NCBI RefSeq assembly: GCF_020497125.1
Contig: NC_059079.1
Coordinates: 15,953,553 to 16,017,552, forward strand
Origin: Mauremys mutica
Taxonomy: Eukaryota; Chordata; Testudines; Geoemydidae
Direction: 5' to 3'
Length of the DNA stretch: 64,000 nucleotides
Shown one piece after another: positions 1-13,080 of the stretch. A program made the translations under genes and the position numbers. A model generated the notes under the pieces. The model did not search any database. It worked only from the letters and a program-made list of their open reading frames with translations, and was not told the origin of the DNA. Position 1 is the first letter of the stretch, and every line of letters begins with the position of its first letter.

Positions 1-3000
1 AATATTAGCACAGGAAATGTTAAAGGCTGTCTTTTAGAACTATGTAGTGGCCTGTTTAAAATGGACCTTATTTTAATACTGGTAAGAGAAAGAAGGTAGC
101 TGAACCTTTTTTTAAACTGGCTTTGTATGTGTGTTGTGTCGTGTAAAAAATAAATTCAGGGAAACAGAAGTGTCAAAAGCCCAATGGTGGTCAGGCCCAA
201 TACAAGACCCGGTGAGTGCCTTCAGCTCATATTGACATGGGTGATAGGTGAAGGTGCTGAGCACCTTGCAGGATTGGTCCCAGAGAGAAAAGCAAAGAAA
301 TCATACAAATATGTAATAACAGTGCAGTGTGGATTGTGGCTAAAATAAAGGCCGTTGGTATCAAATGGGGAAAGTAAGGTCAGTGTTAAAAATGTAACTA
401 GCACACAATAAATGAATACACTTAGAATCTGACTGATACTAAGAACTGATGGCTTATTTAACAATACTGCATTCAGGAGAGCGGAAATGCTTTTACACGT
501 CATGAAATTCGCAATCTTGTCTGTGACTCCAATGCGAACCACACCCTGCCTGTGAATATTAGTATATTCAGAGGCTTCCTAATAGGTCAACTGGATAAAT
601 AACATGCAGTAGCATTTCTTTTCAATCATTTTGTTTCTGACAGAGTTGCTGTGTATGAAATGTTAGGCCCAAGTTTTTGGAGCTTGTTGACTTTTCATAT
701 ATACGTACTAGTTTTGCTGGATTTCATTCACAGTAGTAATTTAAGCCAGGGAGTTGGAGGGAGTTGAAAATGAGGGGAAACAAAGAGAAGTCAGTGGACT
801 CTTATCATTAGAAACTTAATAAATATATAATAATAACAATAATAATAATAATATAAATCTTGCTAAAAGAAAAGAATACATCTATTATCTAGCATTCTTT
901 TGGGGTGATACATAAACTGCAGACTATCCGAAAGTTGCCTGCAATAAAATCAATATTCATTGTGATACATAGTATCACTTCAGTAATTTTATTGATATAC
1001 ACTATGGTTAGAAGGAACCTTTGGCTAACATTGTGATATTTTACTTAGTTAAGCTGTGAAACTTTGTAATTAGATGTGATTTGATCAATCGCGCTTCGCA
1101 TTGCTGGGGAAGAAAATGTAGGCAAATATTACAGGAAGAGTGATTTATTTACTACATGGTATGATGAAATGGGAATGACCAATTCCTGTAGACTTACATT
1201 TAGCACTAGTGTTGTTTAGTTAGTGTTATGTTTCATGAATTAAATGCAGGCTTCTGAAAAGCACTGGGAATTGTCAGCAGAACCCAGTGACCTCCTACCT
1301 TAAAAACTTGAATACACATTATCGTTTTTGTCCGTCATTCCATATATGTCTAGATAAAATATGGTTGAGAGTCAGAGAGAGACAAGCAGCTAAACTAAGT
1401 ACATATGTAATATAAGGAGGCCTAAAGTGATAGTTTTTTTCTGTTATGGCAGTCACACATTAGATATGTAAAGAGTCTAATAATATTTTGATTAGCAGCA
1501 TACCACCTTATACCATCTTATCAATATGACAGTGGTAACAAACAGACCGCAGTTGCACTTACTGTTCTTTGGACTAAACCTTTGCCACAGGAACTTAAAC
1601 ATTAGACTTAATCTTTATTTACATTTATAGCCTCTTTTAAACTGTAAACCTCTCACTCTAACTATACAATTTAATATTTTACCTATTGCTTACTGATTGT
1701 ATATATTGCATGACACTGCTATTGCAGTAGTTTGTGCTAGGATGTTAGTAAATCTAATCATAAGGTGGGACAAAATGGCTGTAAACTGTTATTTAGGAAG
1801 CATGCAGTGTAGTAGTTGCCTTAAAAAGACGTAATGAAAGCATCGTGGATAAGGCTACCTTTTGGGTTTTTTGTTTTCCTCTGATGTATCCCAGAATTCT
1901 TTGTTACACCTGAACACTGGCCAAGTCAATGGTGATTGGTTCTCACGGAACCGCAGTAATGGCAGCTAATGCTGTGTGCGCAACAGGAAAATGACAAAAG
2001 AAAATAGTAAGCGTCCTTTGTCTCAGAATATTTCAGACTTGATTTCAGAGATTTACAGACCTGTTATTTATGCCGAGGAAGTTGCCAACACAAATATTAG
2101 GTAGGTTGGTCAACTTACATATAGCTGATTTGACAGGCATCTGCTATAGTGCAGAAGATTTGTAAACACTAAACAATGTTTTTACCTCCTTAAAAGTTTT
2201 GAGAAGTTGCCAGTATTGGCAGGAGGCACAGACTTTGAAACGTGCTTTAAGATACGTGCCAAAACCATTGTGGCCTTTTCACCCATAGTGCTTGCTTCTT
2301 TTTAATATTTATTTGTTTATTTAATTAATTAATTCTGTTCCACTATGCCTTGTTCTAGATAATTTCAACAGTGAGATGTTCCTTTCCATCTAAATGTGTA
2401 CGATAATTATTGCTTCGAATCCAGGCTTTCTCTTTAGTTAGACACTGTCATCTATAAGAGAATACATGTGCCCAGATTTAAATAATGCTTCTGACAAAGC
2501 AGATTCAGCTACAGAAATGAATTATTCTCTTTTAAGAACTACTGTATAAAAAACAAGAAAACTCAAGTATGTGAATACACAAGCTGCATGCCATTTTTGT
2601 AAGAAAATAAGGAATGTCGGTGTTTTCTGAATTAGAAAAGGTCACCCAAAATGTATTGCCCTATAGAGCATCAGCTCCAATTTGTAGTTTGTAACCTGTT
2701 TAAGAAAAGTATTCTCATACCCTTAACTTGGGTTGGCTTTTTAATTTTCATTTATTCTGCACATGTATCAAATGACAACTTGGAAACCACTGTGGCAAAC
2801 CGTTTTCTTTGTGGGAGTGTAACAGTAAAGCTAATTTATGACCAGTCCTTTACCAGATGATCTGTATCGGAGTCTACAATAAACCAGGCACGTGGCAAGG
2901 TCACAATTTAAGTTGTTAAGGTCATAACCTTAGCCACCAGGCATTTGACCTTTTAGATAAAGTTAACCTTTGTTCATTAGTAAGCACTCAACCAAGAACT

Positions 3001-4702
3001 TTCTTGATTTTTTTACTGCTTCAGAGTTACTTCTGCTAATGTGATCAGATTGTAGAGAAGATTCGCATCTGAAGTAGTTAAATTTTCCTAGAGGTCAGGT
3101 TTTTTACAGACTTCTTGAGTGGACAAAGCTAGGTTGTAATCTATAGGCCAACAAAGTGATAACAACACAACACTTGATTTTTTGACAGATGTTATCCACT
3201 TTAGGCAAGAATTAAAGCTAGCTAGAAATTTGCCACTCAGAATCTTTTGATCTTTAAGACGGACATTTACAAATGCTAAATTTTAATAAATCTGGGATTT
3301 TTAAAATTTAAATAAAGCCATTTTTCTGATTTTAGTAATATTAAAGAATGAAGCCAAGGTGGAAATAAGAAGTCTAATGTATTTGTGTAACTGTGAAAGT
3401 TTACTTCATGTTGAAATACCTATTGTGGATAATTTGCTATGTACAGTAATACTGCGTACACATGACTTTAAACTTAAAATAGACACATTTTATGCTGTAA
3501 TTGGTGGCATTTAAATATTTATACTTAGGCTACAATAAAGTATCAATTGAAATAATGCACATACAGGAAATATACTTGCATATATTCAGAATATCAGTGT
3601 AAGTATCTTTTAGTTCCAAGTCAGAAAGGTACATAACACTTTTTGCCATCATCTTTTAGTGCAATTGTTATTGATTGTTACTGCATTAATCCTGTTAATA
3701 GCTTCAGTTGTTCAGTATGTATCTGTAATGTGAAAGGTGTTTTAACAGTACTGTACATCATAAAAAGAGCTGTCGCAGCATCCTGAACCCCTGAGATCTG
3801 CTCTGCAAAAGTCTAGTGTTTTACTGTGTAAAGTGTTACCGTTTACCATGTTACATACACCATATTGTTACCTTAATTATGTTGTAGTGAAAGCTCATTT
3901 TTAATTACTTAGGTTACTTTCTTGGTTTTCTCTGAGACAGCATTTATTATTTAATTTAAATCAAAAGATAGAGTCCACTGTTAGTTTTTGATGCATTTTG
4001 TTTTTATTTTGGCTACGTTATTGCCATTCCATCATACAGATAGCCACGATATGCAGATTGGCCAGATGGTTGTGTTAACAGATTGAGAACCCACTTCCCA
4101 CTGCTAAAGAGCAGGTGTAAGATCAGTAGGGTTTTTTTTTTCCTCCCAAGATTCATCCCAAATGCTCATTAGAATAGTGTTTAATGATTTAAAAAAAGGC
4201 CACATTTCAAAATATCATCATATCTGTCATGAAGTCAATGTGTAATGCTTTCTGCAATTTATATGTATATCTGGAGATATTTTAAGCATATCCTCACTAT
4301 GAGACTGTTGGAAATTGACTTCTAATACATGACTGTTGAAGTCCAGCATATGTCAAAAGCAATCTTAAACGTTTCACACGTGCATTACTTCATTACTGGG
4401 CTGCGTGTGCAGATCCAAAGGAACCTGGCTACATCAATATTCAGAAAATCTCTTAACGTCTCAATATTTATGTTTGTTTTTCATGGGTCTTCTTGCCATA
4501 GAGAAACATTTATGGGTTAAAAGTAATATGAGATGTAGTGCTCTCAGCATATTTCCACCATCAAAGAAGATCAGATCTTGTATTATTTCAAGCCCATAAA
4601 AGGCTCCCATTAAGAAAAGAAGCCTGCAGAAAACATAAGTACTCACAACTGGATTTGGAATACAAAGACTAAAATCTCTGGACAACCATCATTTTATATA
4701 TA

Positions 4703-4703
<1 letters not shown>
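1..4703. other. Unique AT-rich non-coding DNA
   Basis: No repeat family, RNA gene or credible exon was recognised here. The DNA is AT-rich with scattered short A/T runs and a small AAT/ATA-rich tract at about 828-852. Open frames are short and look random. The lack of young repeats over more than 4 kb fits an intron or a constrained non-coding region, but nothing in the sequence proves a function. Confidence 0.6.
828..852. repeat. AAT trinucleotide microsatellite
   Basis: A short run of ATA/AAT units interrupted by one AAC unit. It is a simple repeat with no sign of being a SINE tail, because no SINE body precedes it. Confidence 0.75.

Positions 4704-4779
<76 letters not shown>
4704..4779. 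repeat. (CA)n microsatellite
   Basis: An uninterrupted CA dinucleotide tract of about 38 units, preceded by a short TA run (TATATATAT). Any Cys-Val open frame read on the minus strand is an artefact of the repeat. The purity suggests it is length-polymorphic. Confidence 0.98.
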
Positions 4780-4783
<4 letters not shown>

Positions 4784-6199
4784 CTATGGTGTAGAAAGAT
4801 ACCTTTGCCCATCAAAAAAATTCTCTTTTGGAAAGTGGAATAATCAGTCTCTGCTCCTTGCAGGAGCAAACAGTAGTTGACAGAAGCAGGATTTAGGTTG
4901 GAACAACTGCTTTCACCCTGCTGTTGTAACTGAGATGGTAAGTGGCTGTGTTAATTCTAACCCTAGCTACAGCGAAACTTGTGACTGTTTGCTATATCAC
5001 AAACCATTGGCAGTTCACCCATGTGGTTTAGCTTTCTCCTTTCACCACCAACAACCAAACAAACAGTGGCTAAATATGCTTTTAATGTGGCTAGAATATT
5101 TTCCAGGTGATTTTTGAAGTCAGTAACGTAATAATATTACTTACATGTGTTATTCTACAAGCAGAGGTGATCTGGAGTGAGACAGTAGATAGTGTGGGCG
5201 AAAAATTAGGAGAAGTCTTTGAATGGAGGTCAGTGAATTTATAACTGTGAGGTTTGTGTGTTGGTAAGAAAGTTACCCAATGCTGCTGGCTGGGTTTTGA
5301 CTTGTCTACAGTTACTGCATTTTTATATTTCCCTTCTTTTCCACCCAATGATGAATAGCATTAATTTAAATCTATTTAAGGCGAGTGTGGGAGAAACCAC
5401 AATCTTTGTTGTGGTCACTGCTGTACACAGCAGGGCTGAATGTTTCATTTGGTTGAGGCCTCAAAGCAGATTCTAGAGGACCCAAAACACCATGTCAGCC
5501 TTTCAAGCCCTGCAGAGAAGCAGGGGAAATTCTGATTCTTCACAAATGCCGATATTTATTATTATGACTATTTTTTTTGTTTCAGTGTAAAGGAGAGGAC
5601 GCCTGTCCATAGCTCTGTGGGTTCAAACAATTATTGAAAAGAACATTCCTTTCCAGAATAACCACCCAGCAGTGTACTGAAACCACACACACAACCAAAT
5701 TAAATTAACATAACCAGCTAGTAATTCAAAGCAGCAAAATAAACCCAACTCCATCAACTCCCTCACCCTCAACCCTCCCCAGAGCTCTTGCAAAGAGATG
5801 TTCTTCGCAGCACGTCCTAAGCATCACCAGTGTGGGCCTGTTCAGAGCTGGGTAGGTGGGAATAAATTCCAGACCAAAGTATCCTTTCTGGAGAACTCCC
5901 TGCTGGCGGGTTCTGCATCAAGCAGGTTCCAGCTCACGTAGCTTCGCTAGCCACAGCTGTGGCTATAGCACCCATTCTGGATTATTTAAAATGAATTGGA
6001 GGATTATAATTACAGATTAAATATGCAAATTGAAAAATCAGGGCCACTTGTTTAATCATTGCCATAGCAGTCACTATGGTTGACTCTGTGACTTATCACA
6101 GAGAGAGCTTGAAGCAGATGGAGTTCTTTGTGAAATAAACGGGATAGTTTTAATCCCGGGTAGATACAAAGATACCCTTTGATTCATTTAATTTTTTCA
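4780..6199. other. Unique non-coding DNA
   Basis: No recognised repeat. The stretch at about 5985-6150 is AT-rich with an octamer-like ATATGCAAAT and a short palindromic TGTGACTTATCACA, and is listed separately as a possible regulatory element. Confidence 0.5.
5985..6155. promoter_or_regulatory. Possible conserved non-coding element with octamer-like motif
   Basis: This repeat-free stretch contains an ATATGCAAAT motif resembling a POU octamer site on an ATTA-rich background, followed by a TGTGACTTATCACA inverted repeat. The call rests only on motif density and absence of repeats. Chance is a real alternative in AT-rich DNA. Confidence 0.2.
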
Positions 6200-6325
6200 G
6201 TTAGTTATTTGTATTATGGTAGCACCCTGAGTCCATGATCAGTTTCAGAGCACTGTTGTATTAGGCACTGTGTGAACATAAATGTAGATGAGGTTCTTGC
6301 CCGCAAAAGTTTACAATCTGAAGCT
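6200..6325 (-). mobile_element. SINE/L2-type 3' tail fragment
   Basis: Read on the minus strand, this matches the common turtle tail: a 'TTGTAAAC' stretch, the 'AGTGCCTAATACAAC' region and a terminal A/T-rich end near TTTGTATTATGG on the + strand. The same tail occurs elsewhere in the window on both strands (28640-28922, 43600-43760, 60417-60530). The tRNA-like head is absent, so it is a 5'-truncated copy. Confidence 0.6.
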
Positions 6326-6436
6326 TTGGCTGACTTGATCCAGATTCTCCAGGCAAGTTTTCCAAATGTTCAGACCTGAGGTGCTGAAGGTTAAACGCAC
6401 AAATTCATACTGAGGACACCTAATTAAATGACTTGA

Positions 6437-6500
6437 TTTTCAAAAGGGCTGAGCACCTGCAGCTGCCATTGATTTCAGTGGGAGTTTTGCCCAAGTAAGT
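6437..6500. mobile_element. Partial non-autonomous DNA element (MITE half)
   Basis: The 'GATTTTCAAAAGGGCTGAGC' start followed by 'CATTGATTTCAGTGGGAGTT' matches one arm of a widespread reptile MITE-like family; a full copy lies at 59541-59650. Only one arm is seen here. Confidence 0.4.
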
Positions 6501-9500
6501 TAATTCTGATTGGTTCTGCCAGAAGTCGGAGAGTTTTCTGACCAGCTCTAGTGTTTACTATATTATTCTATTCAGTGGATCATAGTCTTCCATCACTAGC
6601 AAGAGTGCAATGGAGTCTCCACTGATGTAAATAAAAATAATGTATTTATATGCTTTGGGCAGTGTTTAATAACTGTGTAATTTTTTTGACGTAAGTCAAC
6701 AAATTTGGCTATTTGAGCTCAATTCTGTCTGTAACTCATTAAGAGTAATGCATATATCTCTAATGGCAGGATTTAGCTATTTTAAAGCAAATTACATTTC
6801 TTTGGGTCAAATTTATAGCTGTCCTCCATAAAATATATACGTGCATCCATCTTGTGTTTACTAAACGCACGAGTGCATGTGCAAAATGGAGAATGGTGCC
6901 GTATAAACTGCTTTGAGCTGTGTTTTGTGTGTATAAACTTGGGTTTTGCCTGTGCAAATGGGCTGCTCCTTCATATTTGACCCTTTGAGCCCTATATTTA
7001 GAAACCTTTTTGAATCCTTAAAATTTGAGGGGAAAGAATCCTTAATGTGATCCTTTACTAAGAATGGATGCTGTCAAGTGCCATCATATGCCTCCAATCG
7101 AAGCCTTAAATAAAGACAGACAAATTTGTTACATTGTAAAGGCCTGTGGCTGCAACTTTATTGAAATGTTAATTAAACCTGCCAGGTAAATATTTAAATT
7201 CATTTGGGCCATTGTGACAACCAAACCATTGGGACTCAGTACAGAACTATATCAGGCCTCACTCATAGTTCTCGACTCATGAAAAGAACCGGCCACACCA
7301 TACCTGTATTTCAGTGTGAGGCTTGTCCCCATACTGCTGTTGTCTCTGAGCTCCTTTGGGGCCAAGAAACATGTTACACATCGCCAGGGATCTTGTAATT
7401 GCAACAGATTATCCTATAACCATTAGTGTTGAGTGTTGCAAAAGCTCTCCTGATGGGAACAGCTGAGGGCACTGCCTAACCAGACCTTGGGGATGAAGTT
7501 TAGCTCTGATCATATACCAGAAAAGAGGGAAGGGAAGAATCCCACGGAAAGGTGAAAACCCTGATTTGGGTCAATTTACCAAAGAGGGAAAATTCCTTCC
7601 TAATCCCATACGTGGTAGACAGTAAAATCTGGTGCAATTCTAAGGAGAGCTAAAACAAACACAGAGGCAAATCCACATCCAGCCATGGCAATAAGCTGCA
7701 ACTGATTCATGCATTGGGAGGGTGAAGGAAAAAAATTCCCCATCTGAAGAGACTGGAGCATGCTCTCCAGTTTCTAAATAACTTCCATCCCTATCTCCAG
7801 CTCATCCTGGTTGGCCAATCAGGTGCCATGGCAGGTTTTAAAATGGCCAATGGGGCACTGCCTTGGGCTCAGGGAGAGTGCTCTTTCTTCATAAAGCCTT
7901 TATATGGTAGTGATATGAGCTGAGTAAAATTGAGATCAGGCTAGATTTAATTCTGAGCTATTCTGAAGTTTTCATGGCTTTAGTGAAAAATGTCTGTCAC
8001 TCAAAACCTAGATTTGAATTTAGTTCTTCACACCCCGGGACTGAAAAACTCCACACAACTGTGTGATTTTGGAGTGGAAAGCAGTTAGCGTATTTGGGCA
8101 GGATGATATAGACAGTATGTCTGCATTTCTTTAAAATATAAATCTCAGTCATTTAATTATGTTTTCAGAGGGCAGATATGAGGATATACTGCAAAACTCA
8201 TTACCTATTATACCGACATGATAATCTTATTAACCTTGCTTTCTACTTTTTAATTTTATTGTGCACCCTGTATAACTCTTACCATATCAAAAATAATTGC
8301 TTGGCGAACACATGATGTCAGAGGTCTGATACAACATTTATCTTCACAAGTGAGGAGACTGATAACTTGCGAGTTACATAACTGCATGCAAGGGATCAGA
8401 TAGCTCCTCACAAGAGAAAGAAAGTGAAGATAATTGTCAGCTGATAATATACAAGACAAGATGCAGGCATGTGTGTTTGTACTTTAGATTGAAAATCAGT
8501 CTTGCAAAACTGTTGTGAAAATTGACCAGTGTTTGTCAAAATATGCTCGTTTGTCCATTGATGATGATAATCGCCTCCCCCCCCCGTTTTACTCACACAT
8601 TAACTATTACGTGCTTAAGGCGAACAAAATGTTCAAGGCTGATGTTTACAGCCAACCACACCCCTCCAGTTGGATTTTCTATCATGAACCCTTACACCCC
8701 ATCACAATTCCACTGAAATCTTTCTCTCTCTCTTTCAGTCTTTAGTATATATTGGATATTTTCTCCTTTATTTTGTGATCTGGGGGTGGTGGGTGGAGGG
8801 AAACAAATGCCATAATAATATCCCTTTTCAGAAGAATATAGTTTAATTTTGTGTGTGCGTGCAGCAGCTGCCATTGGCAAGCTCTCATCTTTGTTGCCAT
8901 GGTTTTTATTGCATGTGTGCCAGAACATCACTGGATGGTTCAGCATGATCCCATTATTGGGTGAGATGTATCTATAGTGAGTCACAAAATTGTCATTAGA
9001 TTGGTGGATTTAAAAAGTAGGATTATTCAAACAGGTGAGTCGATTATGATGAAGGGTTATTTGGTGGCTGATGACATAATAACTTGGATAGCGCTGGTTA
9101 AAAATACCACAGAGGCATGTTTTTACATATCGGAAAACAGCCCAACAATATCCTCCAGTTGAACTATGAAGAGGCAAAATAAAATGGAAGAGACACAAGT
9201 TAGGTCAGTTGTTTTATTCAGTGCCATTTATGATGACAGTTATATAAATACACAGGTTGGACCCAGTCCTTTAGTTCATTCCTTCTTAAAACTCTCATTG
9301 AAGCTATTAGGAGCTTCATGCATTGACAGTAGCACCAACTCCATGGTGTTTAGTTATTCCTAAACCATTAAAATAGTTGCAAGATGAGAGGCCAGTGTTG
9401 CATGTAAGGATCAGAGCCTGAGTGGTACACGTGGAAAGCATATATTGGATCTACTTGAGATCTATTTGTGAAAATTCTGTATAAGAGATAGGTATTATTA

Positions 9501-12428
9501 TTTTATTACTCATGGTTCTTTTAGTTGGGCATATTGAGACTTAAGACAGGCAAAAGAATGAATCTGGTCAGTGGTACACCGTTCTATGAGCTATAAAACT
9601 GACACTGTATGCCTTGTAATCATATGTGGTATTAGCAAGACCCCTTGACTCTGCTATAGCTGTTACTTGCTATGGCCATAGAGATGTAGCTACTATTACT
9701 CTTGTTCTTTGGTTCCATCTATCCAGCAATCATATTAATAATGTGCCTGTCACACTGGTATCTAAGCAAGGACTAACTATTATTTGATAATACGTCTGGT
9801 ATGCACCCATTTTTTGTGACCCTATGTGTCTTCTCTAATCATAACCATTGACCTCCCCTATTGTATCCCTTAACTCAAGCACTAGATGCATAAAGATCAC
9901 ATTGGGAAAAGTGCCCCGGCACAGATTACTCCTTGGTGCAGAGTGCATTTGCAAATCTGGGAATTTGCCATCTCATGTGAGCAAGCTCTCCAAGCACGGA
10001 ACTCCCAAAGGGAACTCTTAGGGCCTGATCCAAAGGCCAGTGAAGTCAATAGATATACTCCCGGTAGTGAGGAGTTCCATGAATGGAAGGCTGACATGCT
10101 CAGGTTTGTGGAGTGCAGGCACTGTGCACAGCGTGTTATGGGCCTGCAAGGAGAAAATGCAGGATGATCCCGATGAAAAACTAAGTGCAGCATGAAATAT
10201 TGAGACAGCTTTATGCATGTAGCTTGCCTTTTTTCCCCCCAGTTGAATACAATCGCTATGAACTACAGATCTAAGCTTTGTAACTGAAATTACAACTAGT
10301 TAAACTACCACTTGAATATTTCTGCTTAAGGCCAATGTACAGATTAGAAAATATACTCTGTACCATTGAAGGAAACCTGATGAACCTCTGCAGAGGCATC
10401 AAAAGCAAAATCTAATCTTGTCAAGGCAAAAATCTAAGAGAAGTTTTAGGACAGAAATATGATGTCTGTCACATTTCATCCCAAAGAGGATTGCTGGATT
10501 TTGGTGTTCTCTTTTTGCCTAAAGCAGTAGACAAGAGAATTTTAGTTTGGAATGGAAGAGCTATAGCAAAATCCCTGTCTGGTACTACACAGGGTGAAAT
10601 TTCAGTTTAATTCAGTTGGATTGTTGTTCTTAAGTGGTAGATTTTACTATTTAAGCAAAGTAGTTTCATATAACTTATAAGAATGAATTCTTTGTAGCTG
10701 GATACTGTTCAAAACTATTGCTGTTGTTGTAATCCCTGTTGGGGAAAGATTGTGCAGTGATGAGGACTTTCCTTGATGTTACAATGACTTCATTAAAAAT
10801 ATCTGGCAAACCTTTTTTCATTGATTGCTTTGCTGGAAAGTCAGTTCCTACATTATTTTAAGGTATTGTGAGTGGCTGGTTCAAATGTAGAGGGGTTCGT
10901 TTTAATTTCTGCTGACCATTTAGAGGGTCAGATGCTCTACTGTTGTAAATTAGAGTTGGCCTACTGACTTCCGTGAAGCTGTGCTAATTTTCACCAGCTG
11001 AGAATCTGCTTCATAGTGTTTATGTAAAGCTTTTTAATTTTTTTCAGCTGGTGATAATTTATATTTGCACATAAAAATGTCTTTTGAAAAGTAAGGTAAG
11101 TTGGAAAGACCACTGGGCTGGCTAGGTAGGAGGTGGTATTTTCATGGTCAAGAAGTCGCTCTTCTTTGGAGATGGATCACTGACACTTTAGCTAACTCCA
11201 GTGCTTGTTGGTGCCTAGATTCTGTGGCTCATTTATTAATATGCATGTTATAGAGACAGATGCTGTTCTAGAGATTTTTCACCCCAGTCTGAGAAGAATG
11301 TCCTGAGGATGTACATTCTTTGCGACATGGCAATGGATATGTAAGTGTGATACCTGGACAAAATAATATGCTCAGAACCCAATTTTAAGCTCTAAAGCTA
11401 TTCTGCTCAAATGTTACAGATCACAATCTCAGTATTTATTTACAAGAGTGGAATAATTATTTTAAATATATCCTCATTTAAAAAGTGAATTTTTGTGCTG
11501 TGAAATGGACAGCCCTGAAGATTGAAACCCTCTCCCCATAGAATAGAAACAGCAAGGGCAGTAATAGTGCAAGTTCCCCTGCATTGCTCCACCATTGTGC
11601 CTAAATCCTGACCCTGAGGCATTGGTCCCCATACCTGTTCAAACCCAGAACATGCGGGCCTACATCAATGTCTGTGCTATCCCATTGCAGTCATGGAGGT
11701 TCTACAGGGGCAGAGAGATCACTCTGTATGCAGACTGGGCTCTGAATAAGGACTCTTCACTGCTGATGCCTAGCACATGTGTGCAAGGTGTTGGATGATA
11801 TATGCATATCCCCTTCTCAGTATGCTGGGGCGTGCTCTGGACAGAATCTATATGGAAAAACTTACCCAGTGCAAGGTAAAATTCAGAGTAATCTTTTTTT
11901 GAACAACCCTGTAAATCTCAGGACCAGCATTTTAAGTTTTCTGTGAGACAGTTCACTTTGGAACTCAGTTCTGCTATTTGCCAGAGTCTGATCGCAGATC
12001 TGTCATCTGTAATACTTATTCCTTTATTGTCCATACTGCTTAGCTCCATATTGCTAATCTCTGTTGGAACATGAACATTTTTTGTGTCCACTTTTAGTCA
12101 TCCTCTGTTATTTTTTTTAACAACATGAACATTCTGTTTCATCTCACTTACCAGAAGTTGCAAGTTTGATTCTTGTGCATCATCTTCAATGGGAGGTTCA
12201 TAATAGATTGTTCCACTGAATAGATGTTGCAGTAGCTGGATTCCTGTGGCTCTTCAGAAGAGTTCTGTTTCCTCTTTTTCCTGAAAGTTTTCTAGCATAG
12301 CTGTTTCTTGGCTTAACCACTGCTGAAGGTTTTTTTTTTTCTTTTCTTTCTTCTCTATTTAAAGATAAATGTTCTTTCTTTTACTAATAGGGCCATTTTA
12401 GTGGGCCAGATTTCAGGTCTGAATCACT
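6501..12428. other. Mostly unique non-coding DNA with old repeat traces
   Basis: No gene recognised. At about 7440-7830 a stretch with 'AATTCCTTCCTAATCCCAT' resembles very old minus-strand CR1-type LINE sequence, but too weakly to call. A fragment 'GGGCCTGATCCAAAGGCC' near 10021 is a MITE end. The segment at 11490-11870 is GC-richer and may be an unclassified repeat. Open frames of 60-100 codons here have no recognisable domain. Confidence 0.45.
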
Positions 12429-12704
12429 CAGGGTATGTCTACAATGCAGTTAGAGACCCGTGGCTGGTCTGTGCCAGCTGACTTGGGCTCGTGGGGCTCA
12501 GGCTAAGGAGTTGTTTAATTGAGGTATAGGCACTTGGGCTGGAGCTTGATGTCTAGAACCCTGCAAGGTGGCAAGGGTCCCAGAGCTTGGGCTGCAGCCC
12601 AAGCACAAATGTCTACACTGCAATTAAACAGCCCCTTAGCCCAAGCTGGAGTCAGCTGCCACAGGCTAGCTGCAGGTATCTAATTGCAGCATAGACATAC
12701 CCTA
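12429..12704. mobile_element. Non-autonomous hAT-type element, about 276 bp
   Basis: The left end CAGGGTATGTCTACAATGCA and right end GCATAGACATACCCTA are imperfect terminal inverted repeats. The interior is itself repetitive and partly palindromic, with GCTTGGGCT/AGCCCAAGC motifs, and encodes no transposase. The ends match a 'TATGTCTACA' family abundant in turtle genomes; the element at 45488-45754 shares the GTAGACATACCCTA end. Flanking octamers (AATCACTC / AAGACTCC) agree only partly, so the target duplication has decayed. Confidence 0.8.
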
Positions 12705-13080
12705 AGACTCCATGGAATCACTAGTTTGAATCCCAGAAGAACCAGCTCAGCCCTTCTTCCTCCTTAATTACTTATATTGAGTTCCATGAATTTTATTTTA
12801 GGAGGGTCTTTTTACACCTCCTCCCCAACTCAGTTTGGTTGTTATTTTATAATGATTCTCATGATAACAAACATAAGGAAAGAGAGACTGTATAATGATT
12901 CTACATGGACATAAAAATACCACCGAGCCTTTTGCAAGAGTAAACATTTGTTCCAGGGTCCTGGGCCCAAATTCCTCCATCATGCAGGTGCTGTGTACTG
13001 TTTGTTTTACGGTTGCATTTCAGGAATGCCATATGTGTCTAGTCTGTGAAATACTCTTGGATCCTTTGGGATGAAAGGCC

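Noticed and set aside
4669..4869. Cys-Val repeat protein on the minus strand
   Set aside because: Translation of the CA microsatellite.
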